The notes: generated from the sequence alone by a model not told the origin. A DNA stretch of 64,000 nt from Bedellia somnulentella (GCA_963576735.1 OY755181.1:2046001-2110000), one strand, 5' to 3'; counted from the stretch's first letter, positions 20,673 to 32,084 are shown. Made by a program: numbers and translations.

Positions 20673-20916
20673 TTACATACATATACTCACGGCTATAAAT
20701 CCCTTAACGGGGTAGCCAGAGCTTTGGAATGAGAAATACCTCAGCCACTTTTGGAAGTTGATTTGGGAAAAATGGTAATAATAAATGTTTTAGTGACGGT
20801 TCTCCAACCACATCGCCCAAAAATCACTTAAAAAGCCCCTATACCCTTAGTCGCCTCTTACGATCACCCACGGGTAGAAATGGGGTAGTGTTATTCTAAG
20901 CCGACACTACACGGCA
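20673..20916 (-). mobile_element. SINE-A copy, subfamily A3
   Basis: Full length reverse copy. Confidence 0.85.
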
Positions 20917-20964
20917 AAGAAACAAATTGTTTTGCTTAAATCTAATCTTGATAGTGTATTTGTT

Positions 20965-21178
20965 CTCACGGTCCATATATGCTCCCACCTAAGAACTCGC
21001 CTATGTGTGATTTGGTAATACTGCATCACGCTGGAATAGTGCTAGTGGTTGTACTTACGACTACTACCGTGGTAGTAGCCGGTACCAACGGCTTCACGTG
21101 TTCACCCTCGGGGATTAAACCCAAGACTTCCGTATTGGAAGCCGAGCGGTTTACTTCCAGAACACGGAGGCAGTATTA
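20965..21178 (-). mobile_element. SINE-E copy, tRNA-derived
   Basis: The reverse strand starts at a TGCCTCCGTG head with box B-like GGGTTTAATCCCCG. It then has GTGAAGCCGTTGGTACCGGC, the same body as 54885. Confidence 0.65.
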
Positions 21179-21469
21179 CTTATATTTATTATAAAAAAAT
21201 AATTACTGATAATTGTGTTAAAAATAGTTCACGTGTTTAAAACGAATGTACCCACATGTAGCATGTGTCCCATATAAAACAAGGATGGACAAATAAAATG
21301 TATTTGGGAGGTATCCATTTGATCATCGCGATCAGAGTATCGTTATCTATGAATGAGCAGTTTTAGATAATAAAGTTGGGCTGTGGTCAAACCAACTGAA
21401 TAGAATTTCAAAATGATCTCACTTATCAACCAGTCTATACTAACTGCTTTAATCTTAAAAAAATAATAA

Positions 21470-21691
21470 CTATTATATTACATACATACATGCATATACT
21501 CACAGCCATAAATCCCAAAAAGGGGTAGCCAGAGCTTCAGAGCTAGAAACTCCTCAATCACATTTCTAAGTTGATTGTCTCCAACCGCATCGCCCAAGAA
21601 CCACTTTAAAAAGTCCCATACCCTTAGTCGCCTCTTACGACACCCGTGGGTAGAAAGGGGTAGTGAAATTCTCAGCCAGCACTACACGGCC
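21470..21691 (-). mobile_element. SINE-A copy, subfamily A2
   Basis: Reverse copy with internal deletion. Flanking ACTATTATATTA and ACTATATTA may be the target duplication. Confidence 0.8.
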
Positions 21692-21725
21692 ACTATATTA
21701 TAAGTCACTATACTATTATATTACA

Positions 21726-21754
21726 CTAGCAGCCCGTCCCGGCTTCGCTCGGGC
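21726..21754 (-). terminator. Helitron 3' hairpin and CTAG end
   Basis: The GC-rich hairpin just before CTAG acts as the rolling-circle termination signal in this class. Confidence 0.7.
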
Positions 21755-21848
21755 ATGAATTATCATTAACAGTTTGTTTTTTATTTTATTACATGTATTA
21801 TTATTTTAATATATTTTTTTTAAGTTTTAAGCTATGTTATATTTTTTT

Positions 21849-22098
21849 GCTGTGTAGTGTCGGCTTAGAATAGCACTACCCCATTTCTTCCGGTGGGTGT
21901 ACGTAACAGGCGACTAATGGTTTTGGGGCTTTTGAGGGATTTTTGGGCGATGCGGTTGGTGACCCATCACCGACAACCTTTATTTCACCATCTTTTCCCC
22001 ACACAACTTCCAAAAGTGGCTGAGGAATTTCTGATTCCTTAGCTCTGGCTACGCCTTCTAGGGATTTATAGCCGTGAGTATATGTATGTATGTATGTT
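21849..22098 (+). mobile_element. SINE-A copy nested in Helitron
   Basis: Full-length A1 copy. A 15-base target duplication ATGTTATATTTTTTT flanks it (21834-21848 and 22094-22108, overlapping the tail). Confidence 0.9.
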
Positions 22099-22165
22099 AT
22101 ATTTTTTTGTATTTATATTTAGATATATTTTTTATAATGAGTAATTACATCAAAAGCCATTCAAT

Positions 22166-22486
22166 TTATAGAGTTAGAGCTTCCCTGTAAACAATATTTG
22201 ACGTTGTTGTATTTTGGGGCAGCAAAATAAATTGATGTTCAGGGGCTCCCACCCGCGACAGGCCAACGTACAGTTGACCGTGAGTAAAACAATTCTTTCG
22301 CAGGTCAATCCCTACTAATTTGAAGGTTTGGCCTTGGGACTTATTAATTGTTAAAGCAAAAGATGTTTTAACCGGAAATTGTAGCCGTTTAAATGGAATT
22401 GGCAGATCAGTTGGGATCATCGGTATCCTCGGTATATGAGCTATTTGACCGGCTGCTGGGCCAGTGATAATAGTCGCTACAATCAA
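22166..22486 (-). CDS. Helitron PIF1-type helicase, C-terminal fragment
   Basis: The frame is 106 residues. It contains LPIPFKRLQFPVK, then TINKSQGQTFKLVGIDL (helicase motif V region) and HGQLYVGLSRV (motif VI). It ends IVYREAL. This is the typical end of the Helitron Rep/Hel protein, whose helicase opens the donor strand behind the replication initiator. The N-terminal initiator domain and the Walker motifs are absent. The frame has no stop, but at this length it is a relic. It lies 3' within the element, as expected. Confidence 0.75.
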   Translation of the reverse strand: MIVATIITGPAAGQIAHIPRIPMIPTDLPIPFKRLQFPVKTSFALTINKSQGQTFKLVGIDLRKNCFTHGQLYVGLSRVGAPEHQFILLPQNTTTSNIVYREALTL

Positions 22487-23135
22487 ATTTTGCTTTTACT
22501 CTTTGATAAGCAGCCTCCCGTACCCCTTCGTGACGCCTGCAACAACTTACTATGCATAGCTAATCGAGCGGAGTTTTATCTATTTTTTTAATTCGAGATA
22601 ACTTTCGAATGGAATGTTCGAATTAAATAATTCAAAAAGTAATATAAGGGTATTGAAGTAGTCTGAAATAATATATACGTTTTTATAAGGATTAGATAGG
22701 TACAAATAAAGAGCCTTTTCTAAAGCAGGATTTTAATTTAATTTTTAAATAATTTTATATAATGACGCTTGTTGTGAGATAACTATAATAGTTAGAGACA
22801 TGCTGTCTTGGCATTTTTTTTAGATAATAATGTGTTCTATAAAATTGTAGTGCATAATTTTATTCTATTGTCAATAGTTTTCGCAGCGCACGCGATGTAA
22901 GGATTTTTTTTGGTATTTCTTTAACACCTTGGGTTACATTTTTGAAGTTTACGTAAGGATCCCTAATTTTTTGAAAATGAAATATAGCCTATGTCACTCG
23001 GGAATAGTGTAGCATTAAAACAGTGAAAGAATTTTTCAAATCCGTCCAGTAGTTTTGGAGCCTTTTCAATTCAAACAAACAAACAAACAAAAAATCAAAC
23101 CTTTCCTCTTTATAATATTATTATATTACATTAGA

Positions 23136-23488
23136 CCGGAAGATCAAACAAACGATAGTTTGTATAGCAAATATTCCATTTCAATATTTCCCCAATCCTA
23201 AAGGTCAACCGTGAAAAAACACGATACACTTCAACAGTAAAAGTCATTCGTAAATATAATTCCAAAACAGAATCAAACATTTGTCCGTAGCGTGAAATAT
23301 GGCGTCATCAAAAATGCAACGAAACAGTATTGCATGAATTATGGTCATCGGCTGTCGTGAAATATAAATAATACGGACGGCACAATGCAGAATTTAAATT
23401 TAAACTGAATATTACATCAACAATAACTTTGCATTACTATCGAAATCAAACTATCATGGATAAGTCTTTTGACTCAAATGTCTGTGTA
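23136..23488. other. Intergenic, nothing recognised
   Basis: No repeat or coding signal. Confidence 0.4.
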
Positions 23489-23606
23489 TGAAAAGATTGA
23501 TGGATGTGAATGAAACAAGAGAGGTTTGCCAGGTTCGTACAAAGTGGCGATCGATAGTCTCTGCCTACTCCAATGGAAAATAACGGCGTGAGTATATGTA
23601 TGTATG
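23489..23606 (+). mobile_element. RTE-like LINE 3' end
   Basis: From KRLMDVNE through the SAYSNGK variant and GGCGTGAGTATATG. Confidence 0.8.
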
Positions 23607-23919
23607 ACTTTATCAGAGGGTCTAGGTATCACTCATATTCACTGCTGTCTGCGACTACACTTATACGCGCGGGTGGAGACACGTGGAGTTGGCCTGATGA
23701 CACCGCTCTGCGAGCGAGACTCGACGACCTCCTAGTCCTACCTCTCGCACCGACAATACGTCTATATCAAATCTGTCATTTCTCTCTTTTGTAAAAGCTA
23801 AATAAACCAGCATCTATAGTGTACCTTAGTTACCCGTACCGTTACCTTAGTCTCCTCGCACAACGGCCCCAGCGAATAATAAAAAAAGTTATGTTTTTAC
23901 GTGGCAATAGATCGCAACT
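23607..23919 (+). other. Possible LTR remnant
   Basis: AATAAACC at about 23801, then repeated GTACC/GTTACC and CGCACAACGGCCCCAGCG, resemble an LTR end plus primer-binding site. No partner LTR is in the window. Confidence 0.2.
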
Positions 23920-23998
23920 TACGAAAGAAGCTGAAGGATTTCTTTTCTGAATCTCTGGCTAACCCTGGTAGAGATTTATAGACGTGAGTATATAAATA
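23920..23998 (+). mobile_element. SINE-A 3' fragment
   Basis: GCTGAAGGATTTC and GACGTGAGTATAT remain. Confidence 0.5.
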
Positions 23999-24379
23999 TA
24001 GGTGTTTACTATTTATAAATAACCTGACCTTTCTAGAACATCTAGAGGGAATAATTTAAAGAATACATAAACCTAGTAAATATACCCCAGCACTGTATTG
24101 TAATTAGAAAGATTATTAATTCAGCTCGCAAAAGTTTCGCAATCTCAAAGGTCGCGTAAAAATAGCCCATTTTGTCAGCGTCCATATTTAAAACGCAATT
24201 ACAACTTCATGAGTACATCTCGGAAATGAATTAGTGATTTCATTGTAATTTGGAATGTTCTCAAATTACCCAGAAATGTTGACTGTTGGGTATTTACGAG
24301 TATAACCGAGCTCAAAAATATGAAGGTAGACAATTGAATTCTGAAAGTTGAGTTTATAATGTCTCAGTGTTTACGAACA

Positions 24380-24480
24380 TTTTACTCACGGATATAAATC
24401 TATAAAAAAGTAGCCCAGTTTTAGAATGTTTAATTAGATTATGACATTTGCGGGGATATACGGCATAAATATTGAGTAGA
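24380..24480. mobile_element. SINE relics
   Basis: A reverse SINE-A tail (TACTCACGGATATAAATC) and a SINE-B-like GGGGATATACGGCATAA piece. Confidence 0.4.
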
Positions 24481-24489
24481 AGTTGAGTT

Positions 24490-24842
24490 GCTGTGTAGTG
24501 TCGGCTCTGCTGTGTAGTGACGGCTTAGAATAGCACTACCCCATTACTTCCGGTGGGTGTACGTAAGAGACGACTAACGGTATTGGGGCTTTTTAAGGGA
24601 TATTTGGGCGATGCGGTTGGAGACCCATCACCAACAACCTTTGTTTTACCATCTTTTCGCCACGCAACTTCCAAAAAATGGCTGAGAATTTTCTAATACC
24701 TTGGCTCTGGCTACCCCTTCTACCATTTTTACCATCTTTTCGCCACGCAACTTCCAAAAAATGGCTGAGAATTTTCTAATACCTTGGCTCTGGCTACCCC
24801 TTCTGGGGATTTAAGCCGTGAGTGTATGTATGTATGTATGTA
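24490..24842 (+). mobile_element. SINE-A copy with two internal duplications
   Basis: The head is doubled (GCTGTGTAGTGTCGGCT twice). A stretch of about 80 bases (ACCATCTTTTCGCC to CTACCCCTTCT) is repeated in tandem at about 24648-24722 and 24729-24803. Confidence 0.85.
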
Positions 24843-24953
24843 AGTTGAGTTTTGAATGTATAAATTTAATATTCATAACATCAGTGTAGATACCTACATT
24901 TTGGAGGATTAAGTAGAATAGATATTGTTGCCTACGACAAGTTTTAATAAACA

Positions 24954-25136
24954 AACATATACTCACGGCTATAAATCCCCAGAAGGGATAGCCAACGCTT
25001 CGGAATTAGAAATTCTTTATCCACTTTTGGAAGTTGAGTGAGGAAAAGGTATTAAAACCCTTATGACCTTAGTCACCTCTAACGAACACCCATGGGTAGA
25101 AATAGGTAGTGCTATTCTAAGCCGACTCTAAACAGC
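24954..25136 (-). mobile_element. SINE-A copy, internally deleted
   Basis: Both ends are present. The GGGCGATGCGG block is missing. Confidence 0.8.
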
Positions 25137-25788
25137 TATAGCTTTACTATAACAATTTCCTTATATCTTTTTTTATATAGTCAAATTATTTGATGGATTT
25201 TTTGTTTCACAAATAGATATATATTCGTAATTAATTAAAGATAAATGTTTTAAATAACTGCTACTCTTAAACTAAAACTGTTTGTTCACTGTTCTCTGGA
25301 TAATTGATCAGCTTAAAAATATAGTTTTACTTGAGTCATTTTTCTATTCGAATACCTACATAATTTCCTCATCCCAAAAATACCGAAACGCAATATGACT
25401 TGTCAATGTATTCAAAATACAAATAGTCGCACTGAAGTGATATTAATTACACTGCAACTTTTCGATAGTCAATCTGTAATATTCGTGATGTCGACTGTGT
25501 CAGACACATCCCCCGATAGCATCCAAATTAATATTAAATTCTGTGTGTCGCATTTTTACTATCAAATAAATGTCTCATAAATATTAAAAGCGTCGGTTTT
25601 GTTTTATGAAATAACTGACGTTGATTAATGACGTGGCTGGAGGTTGCGTGGGCTATATTGAAAAGAAGGATCCGGCCATAAGGGACCGATAAGGGATGTT
25701 ATTACATGAAACTAATAACAGCAAAGTATTGTGGATACTAGTTGTTTTAAGAGATACTAGAAAGAGTTTTACGGGTTTTAAAATCATA
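25137..25788. other. Intergenic, nothing recognised
   Basis: A 61-residue frame at 25395 shows no domain. Confidence 0.4.
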
Positions 25789-26036
25789 CATACATACATA
25801 CATATACTCACGGCTGTAAATCCCTAGATGGGGTAGCCAGAGCTAAGGAATCAGAAATTCCTCAGCCACTTTTGGAAAGTTAAGTGGGGAAAAGATGGTA
25901 AAATAAAGGTTGTTGGTGATGGGTCTCCAGCCACATCGCCCAGAAATCCCTTAAAAGCCCCAATACCGTTAGTCGCCTCTTACGTTCACCCACCGGAAGA
26001 AATGTGGTAGTGCTATTCTAAGCCGACACTATACAG
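25789..26036 (-). mobile_element. SINE-A copy, subfamily A1
   Basis: Full length reverse copy. Confidence 0.85.
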
Positions 26037-26244
26037 CATAAAAATTTAAAATCATTTGAACAAAAATTATTTGCATATATAATAAAAACTTTAAATTCAA
26101 ATTCTTCTATTTTCATCTGGCTTCATTTTAACTCGATTTGCAGTATATAATTTGACGTGGTTATGTCATAAAAAAGGAAAATAATGAGATACATTTTGTT
26201 CACTCAATGTTTCTTTCTAATTATTTACCTATATATTCATAGTA

Positions 26245-26615
26245 ACATAACATAACATAAACGTTCACGCCGTTTATCCCCGAAGGGGTTGGCAGAGGTA
26301 CCAATACTCCTGAACTCACATGGCAAGCGCCATCTTGTTTCCAGAGAAGGTACCCACGTTTTGCTTAGACAGTGTACTCACCTGATAGGGGGAGGCCTAT
26401 CGCCGATTTTTACGAATACACTGTCACATGACTAAGTACAACTCAGCCATGTGTGTTTCCTCACGATGTTTTCCCTCACCGTTAGCAACCATGATAAATT
26501 AACCACACATATGACTTTAGAAAAGACAAATTGGTGTAGGCCCGTCCCAGGATTGGAACTCACGCCCTTCTGTTTATCGGGCGGGTGTTCTACCCACTGG
26601 ACTATCATGTCGCTT
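26245..26615 (-). mobile_element. SINE-B copy with target duplication
   Basis: Full-length reverse copy with a (TTATG)n tail. It is flanked by TATATTCATAGTA (26232-26244 and 26616-26628). Confidence 0.9.
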
Positions 26616-26689
26616 TATATTCATAGTATTTTTGTAATTTTACTTATGTTAATCATGTGAAATAGTAGTTTGCGATTATCTCATGCACA

Positions 26690-26840
26690 TATAATCTACT
26701 CACGGCTATAAATCCCTTCAAGGGGTATCCAGAGCTAGGGAATAAGACATTCCTCAGCCACTTTTGGAAGTTGCGTGGGGAAAAGATGGTGAAATAAAGG
26801 TTGTTGGTGATGGGTCTCCAACCGCATCGCCCAAAAATCC
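26690..26840 (-). mobile_element. SINE-A copy, 5'-truncated
   Basis: The 3' end and middle are intact. The copy stops inside CGCCCAAAAATCC, as expected for incomplete reverse transcription. Confidence 0.8.
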
Positions 26841-27097
26841 ATAAGAGAAATATTATCCACAAATATAATCGCAGAATCTCTAGCCAAGCCAATGTACAGA
26901 AATTAATTAAATTATGTTCAAGTGATGTGTCAGACAGCAGCTACATACTATTACAAAACAATAGCTTTTAGTCAACGTTACTTAATAGCGCAAGTAAATC
27001 TCTGGGTGAAGACATTTTAATTAACTTTATACTACTTAGTATTATACACAAGTATACCATACATTAACAAATATACCATTTAAGTTTGTTATGTGAA

Positions 27098-27340
27098 TGT
27101 AATATACTCACGACTATAAATCCCTAGAAGAGGTAGCAAGAGCTAAGGAATTAGAAATTCCTCAACCACTTTTGGAAATGTGAGCGGGGATAAGATGGTA
27201 AAAATAAAGGTTGTTGGTGATGGGTCTCCAACCGCATCGCCCAAAAATCCCTTAAAAGCCCCAATACGTTAGTCGCCTTTTACGTACACCCACCGGAAGA
27301 AATGAGGTAGTGCTATTCTAAGCCGGCACTACACGGCCAA
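27098..27340 (-). mobile_element. SINE-A copy, subfamily A1
   Basis: Full length reverse copy. Confidence 0.85.
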
Positions 27341-27348
27341 GTTTTACT

Positions 27349-27653
27349 CTATTAATACTTCTGAACATCACACCTTACATTGTTATCTGGGGTTCAGAGT
27401 ACCCACACGTTTTGCTTATTCGGTGTACTTACGTGATAGGAGGCAGGCATATCGACGTTTTGTGCGAATACACTGTCACAGGATTGAGTGCAACTCAGCT
27501 GCGTGGGTTTCCTCACGATGTTTTTCCTCACTGCTAACAACCATGATAAATTGATCACCCATATGTCTTTAGAAAAAACAAACTATTGTAGGCAGGATTT
27601 AAATCCTTATCGTCTGGACGATAAGCGTATTTCTACCCACTGAGCTAACACAG
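27349..27653 (-). mobile_element. SINE-B copy, lacking 3' tail
   Basis: Reverse copy covering AATACTTCTGAACATCAC to the tRNA-like head. The hairpin and tail are missing. Confidence 0.8.
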
Positions 27654-27667
27654 TCACAATATAAAGT

Positions 27668-27917
27668 ACATACATACATACATACATATACTCACGGCTA
27701 TAAATCCCTTAACGGGGTAGCCAGAGCTTTGGAATGATAAATTCCTCAGTCACTTTTGGAAGTTGATTGGGAAAAAGATTATAATAATAAACGTTTTTGG
27801 TGGGTCTCCAACCACATCGCCCAAAAATCACTAAAAAGCCCCTATACCCTTAGTCGCCTCTTACGATAACCCACGGGTAGAAATGGGGTATTGCTATTCT
27901 AAGTCGACACTAAACGG
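27668..27917 (-). mobile_element. SINE-A copy, subfamily A3
   Basis: Full length reverse copy with a long ACAT tail. Confidence 0.85.
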
Positions 27918-27976
27918 CAAACAATATAAAGTACTAGTACAAAAGTGGCAGTAGTAGTCGATGATATCTGATTACC

Positions 27977-28094
27977 TTAATTATGATAATGGTCAAATTA
28001 TATTATGTATTAAATACTAGCAAAAATATAATTTCATTTAAGGCTTAATTGGGTGGCAGTCGAATTCCTCTCGAACTCTTAAGATTGAGGACTA
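27977..28094 (+). repeat. 118-bp direct repeat, left of SINE-A
   Basis: Repeated at 28350-28467 with about six differences. It ends exactly at the SINE tail. Confidence 0.85.
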
Positions 28095-28349
28095 CATACA
28101 ATTACATAATACATATACTCACGGCTATAAATCCCATGAAGGGGTAGCCAGAGCTAGGGAATTAGAAATTCCTCAGCCACTTTTGGAAGTTGTGTGGGGA
28201 TAAGATGGTGAAATAAAGGTTTTTGGTGATGGGTCTCCAACCGCATCGCCCGAAAATCCCTTAAAAGCCCTAATACCGTTAGTTGCCTCTTAAGTACACC
28301 CACCGGAAGAAATGGGGTAGTTCTATTCTAAGCCGACACTATACAGCAA
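28095..28349 (-). mobile_element. SINE-A copy between 118-bp direct repeats
   Basis: A1 reverse copy. Its tail (CATACAATTACATAATAC) directly follows the left repeat, and its head directly precedes the right repeat. Confidence 0.85.
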
Positions 28350-28467
28350 TTAATTATAATCATGGTCAAATTATAGTATGTATTAAATACTAGCAAAAAT
28401 ATAATTTTATTTAAGGATTAATTGGGTGGCAGTCGAATTCCTCTCGAACTCTAAAGATTGAGGACTA
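28350..28467 (+). repeat. 118-bp direct repeat, right of SINE-A
   Basis: Same length as the left copy. It begins right after the SINE head. Confidence 0.85.
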
Positions 28468-28731
28468 TTAATAAGAATTTTGTCACTTTAATCTAATACG
28501 ACACAGTACTAGAAATAAAATATGTAAGATTATAAATGCATACACGCTGTTAAAGTGAGAAACGTACATTGCCTGTCCAAAATATTTATAGTGCTACTTA
28601 GATTGCAAACACAAGATTTACAACTTGCTCTACAGAGCATTTAAGAAACCAGAAAACTAGAAATTCTAAGCCATTTTAAAAGTATACAACGCCTCAACGG
28701 TCATGACTTGAAGGTGTTTATTTCTTAGTAT

Positions 28732-28800
28732 TAGCAGTGTATTGTCGTATTAGAATAGCACTACCACATTTTTACCGACGGGCTTTTTAAGTGGATTATT
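28732..28800 (+). mobile_element. SINE-A head fragment
   Basis: GTGTATTGTCGTATTAGAAT and GGGCTTTTTAAGTGG. Confidence 0.55.
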
Positions 28801-28884
28801 TTTTACTTTACTCTTTTTATTACCTTATAGGTTAGACATTACCAAAGCAACGCACCAGAGAAATATAAAGAGGTAAGAGAGGTT

Positions 28885-28958
28885 AGTGAGGATCATTAGG
28901 CGATGAAGAGTCTCTAGCCGTCAGAATGGCAATGAACAGGGTGAGTACAAACATAAAA
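28885..28958 (+). mobile_element. RTE-like LINE 3' end, decayed
   Basis: GAGGTTAGTGAGGATC and GAGTCTCTAGCC line up with the LINE end. It is tail to tail with the next fragment. Confidence 0.45.
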
Positions 28959-28969
28959 ACCTGCATATA

Positions 28970-29116
28970 ATCATGCCATCAGCTCCCATTGGGGTAGACA
29001 GAGACTATCGATCGAGCTTAACTTACATCCATCAATCTTTTCATACATGCTCTTTTATTCTTCATACTACGGAAGCCTGCCTTTTTGAGCACACTCTCTA
29101 TTTGATCCAAATGTAT
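28970..29116 (-). mobile_element. RTE-like LINE 3' end
   Basis: CCCATTGGGGTAGACAGAGA through CTATTTGATCCAAATGT. It has an internal deletion of the EVCQDRTKW region. Confidence 0.75.
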
Positions 29117-29370
29117 GCTGTGTAGTGTCGGTTTAGAATAGCACTACCCCATTTCTTCCGGTGGGTGTACGTAAGAGGCGACTAACGGTATTGGGGCTAT
29201 TAAGGAATTTTTGGGCGATGCGGTTGGAGACCCATCACCAACAACCTTTATTTCACCATCTTTACCCCACTCAACTTTTCAAAAGTGGCTGGGGAATTTC
29301 TAATTCCTTAGCTCTGGCTACCCCTTTTAGGGATTTATAACCGTGAGTATATGTATGTATGTATGTATGT
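29117..29370 (+). mobile_element. SINE-A copy, subfamily A1
   Basis: Full length, directly abutting the truncated end of the preceding LINE fragment. Confidence 0.85.
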
Positions 29371-29870
29371 TTCCTGTCGTCGTCCTCTACGAATGTGTCC
29401 AAATTTTTCTTTCCTTTATTTATTAATGCATTACTATATTTAATCACACGTTGCATCGTGTACGCAATAAACCGCTTTGTGGTTCCACCATTGTGCATCC
29501 TCTGAATCGTAATTCACAAAAAGTGCGTAAGTATTATTGGAAAGCAATTAATTTGCGAATTGGCAAGGCTGGTGCGGTGAGCTCGCTGAGATCCGACAAA
29601 TGGCGGCGGCTATTTAATTTTGCTGCCTCATGTTTGCTCGGTACCATCATATTTAAATTGAATACGGATTATGCAGATGTTATTTAACAACAAATTGAAT
29701 TTCCGAACCGAAACCAACTTTGGGAGGACAATAGAAAAGGTAATGATTTTTTTGCACGCTGCTGTGGGAAATGAGAATATTATTTTTGTTAACAGGTATT
29801 TATTCTGCATTTATTATTACATTTATAACCTCGTAAAATATGAGTGCGACCGAATTATGTTTCTCTTCAA
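29371..29870. other. SINE-C end fragment and unassigned DNA
   Basis: 29391-29425 (AAATTTTTCTTTCC, TTTATTTATT) is a SINE-C end. The rest is moderately GC-balanced with short frames and no recognised domain. Confidence 0.4.
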
Positions 29871-30052
29871 CCCTTTGGGTTGTTGGTATACGTAAGAGGC
29901 GGCTAAGGGTATTGAGGCTTTTTTTGAGGTTTTTAAATTATTGTTTTACAGTCTTTTTCTCGCACAACTTCCAAAAGTGGCTAAGGAATTCCTTATCTCG
30001 AAGTTCTGGCTACCCCTTCTAGGCACTTTTAGCCGTGAGTGTATTTATTTAT
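29871..30052 (+). mobile_element. SINE-A copy, internally deleted
   Basis: ACGTAAGAGGCGGCTAAGGG through the hairpin CTACCCCTTCTAGG and a GTATTTATTTATG tail. Confidence 0.75.
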
Positions 30053-30554
30053 GTAATAAAAAAACATTACCGAAAATTCGTTTCATCCTATTACTGTAAA
30101 AACCCATTTTGTTACATTATTGACTCTAATAAGAATAAGTTCATCATTCAGCCAATAGACGTTCACTGCTGGACCAAGTCATCCACTTAGAATCTCCACA
30201 ACGACCGGTACTGTCCTGCCCTCAACCAAAGGTTTAATATTGCAAGAATTATATGCAATTTTATACACAAATTAGTATTTGTTGGAAAATAGCTCTATTA
30301 TAATATTTGTACATCTTGTTAAAAGTTAACTGGCAATCATAATAGTCTCATAACTTGAGAAGCAAGCTGCATGCCGAGTGCTCAATTTAACAAGATATGT
30401 TTTTCAAAATGTAGTTGAGATTGCTCCAATTTGACTTAAGTTCGGTACATTAAGGTATGGTAAACATTTTAATACATTGTATTCTCAATACAATGAACTT
30501 TTCGTAGGTATATTATAATTTTGCAACCTAACAACTGTGAGATAATAAACCTTT
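30053..30554. other. Intergenic, nothing recognised
   Basis: No signal seen. Confidence 0.4.
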
Positions 30555-30768
30555 TGCTGTGTAGCGTCAGGTTAAAAAAACATTAACCCATTTTCCCCCA
30601 AATGTGTTGTAAGTGATTGTTGGACGAAATGGCTGGAGACCTATTAATAACCATCCTTTATTGACTATCATTTTCTCACACAGCTCCCAAAATTTGAGAA
30701 AATGTTAAAATGTTGTTAATTAAAAACCCTGGCTACCTCCTTTTAGGATCAACACCATGAGTACAACC
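30555..30768 (+). mobile_element. SINE-A copy, diverged
   Basis: GCTGTGTAGCGTCAGGTTA head. The middle is much altered. Confidence 0.65.
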
Positions 30769-30796
30769 AAAAAAAAAGACTTTATTAACATAACAT

Positions 30797-30996
30797 AACA
30801 CACACTCACGGCTATAAATCCCTAGAAAGGTTGCCAGAGCTAAGGAATTAGAAATTCCTCAGCCACTTTTGGAAATTGAGTGGGGAAAAGATGGTAAAGT
30901 AAAGGTTGTTGGTGATGACGGTGACGTTAGTCGCCTCTTACGCACACTCATCGGTAGAAACAGGGTAGTGCTATTCTAAGCCGACACTACACGGCA
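30797..30996 (-). mobile_element. SINE-A copy, internally deleted
   Basis: Tail AACATAACATAAC rather than ACAT repeats. The CGATGCGGTTGG block is missing. Confidence 0.8.
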
Positions 30997-31754
30997 TCTT
31001 TAAAATTTATTAACATAAGTGGTTACAGATAAATACAAGCTTTTACTAGTTCGCTGCCCTAGGCAATGCCAAATTTGTAAGAGCTTTCTGTATTATCATT
31101 AGTCAATGGTCAGTCACAATTGAAGTTGGGAATATTACGCACTTGACACTCGAAACAATGTAGTTATATTTTTATAAAATATTTAACGTATTTTATAATA
31201 TTAATAAATTTGTCTGTGTATCACAACCACAGCATTTTATCTTATCAAGCGAGTACAAGTGCGGAGCTCTTTTTGTGTACATTGTCTGGTGACCATCACC
31301 TACCATACTTTATTTTACAATCCTAATTTCACTGAATTTCCAAAAGTGGTTAAAGCGATTTTTATGGTGAACTTGATTTGTGACTTTTTTTGGATATAGA
31401 CGTTAAGATACCCATAATATTATTACGTTAAGTATTAGTAATATTATTAAGATAAATATTAGTACGTTTTCTGAAAGATGATTTCTGAGTGTTACTTCTT
31501 TTAGTAAACAATTTGTATTGAGACAAATCTCTCCATATTTTTTTACATTTTTCATTTTTTAAATTATACATATTCATTAGCATTTGGCTGTTATGTTGGC
31601 ATTCTCAAACAAAATACCTTTCTGAGTATTCACCTCATTTGGTATCAAAGAAAAAAAATATAATAAAAATGTAAATTTAAATTCTCGTTCTACCATATCA
31701 CCCAGAACCCAGTGCTATTAACATAAACATAATAAAAAACTAAAGTCAAGAGAT
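30997..31754. other. Intergenic with a very old SINE-A-like trace
   Basis: 31280-31410 keeps GACCATCACCTACCATAC and CCAAAAGTGGTTAA. The rest is AT-rich. Confidence 0.35.
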
Positions 31755-31954
31755 NNNNNNNNNNNNNNNNNNNNNNNNNNNNNNNNNNNNNNNNNNNNNN
31801 NNNNNNNNNNNNNNNNNNNNNNNNNNNNNNNNNNNNNNNNNNNNNNNNNNNNNNNNNNNNNNNNNNNNNNNNNNNNNNNNNNNNNNNNNNNNNNNNNNNN
31901 NNNNNNNNNNNNNNNNNNNNNNNNNNNNNNNNNNNNNNNNNNNNNNNNNNNNNN
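31755..31954. other. Assembly gap of 200 N
   Basis: Exactly 200 undetermined bases. AAGTCAAGAGAT occurs on both borders. Confidence 1.
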
Positions 31955-32084
31955 TGAAGTCAAGAGATGACATGACCACAACCTTTTATTTTGAATGACA
32001 GCTAATCTGAATACAATTTTGAATAGGTAAATGGATTCCATAATGATTGAAAGCAAATACCAATGACAAATTTAAATCTTTTTG

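Larger units (their letters stand above)
21726..23135 (-). mobile_element. Helitron with helicase remnant
   Basis: On the reverse strand the 3' end is a GC hairpin (GCCCGAGCGAAGCCGGGAC, then GGGC) followed by CTAG, the Helitron signature. The 5' side carries AAAGAGGAAAGGTTTGAT and CTACTGGACGGATTTG, common at 5' ends of arthropod Helitrons. The body keeps the helicase C-terminus and one SINE-A. The exact 5' base is uncertain. Confidence 0.75.

Noticed and set aside
20979..21194. 71-residue plus frame as a gene
   Set aside because: It lies across a reverse SINE-E whose tRNA-like boxes explain the sequence.
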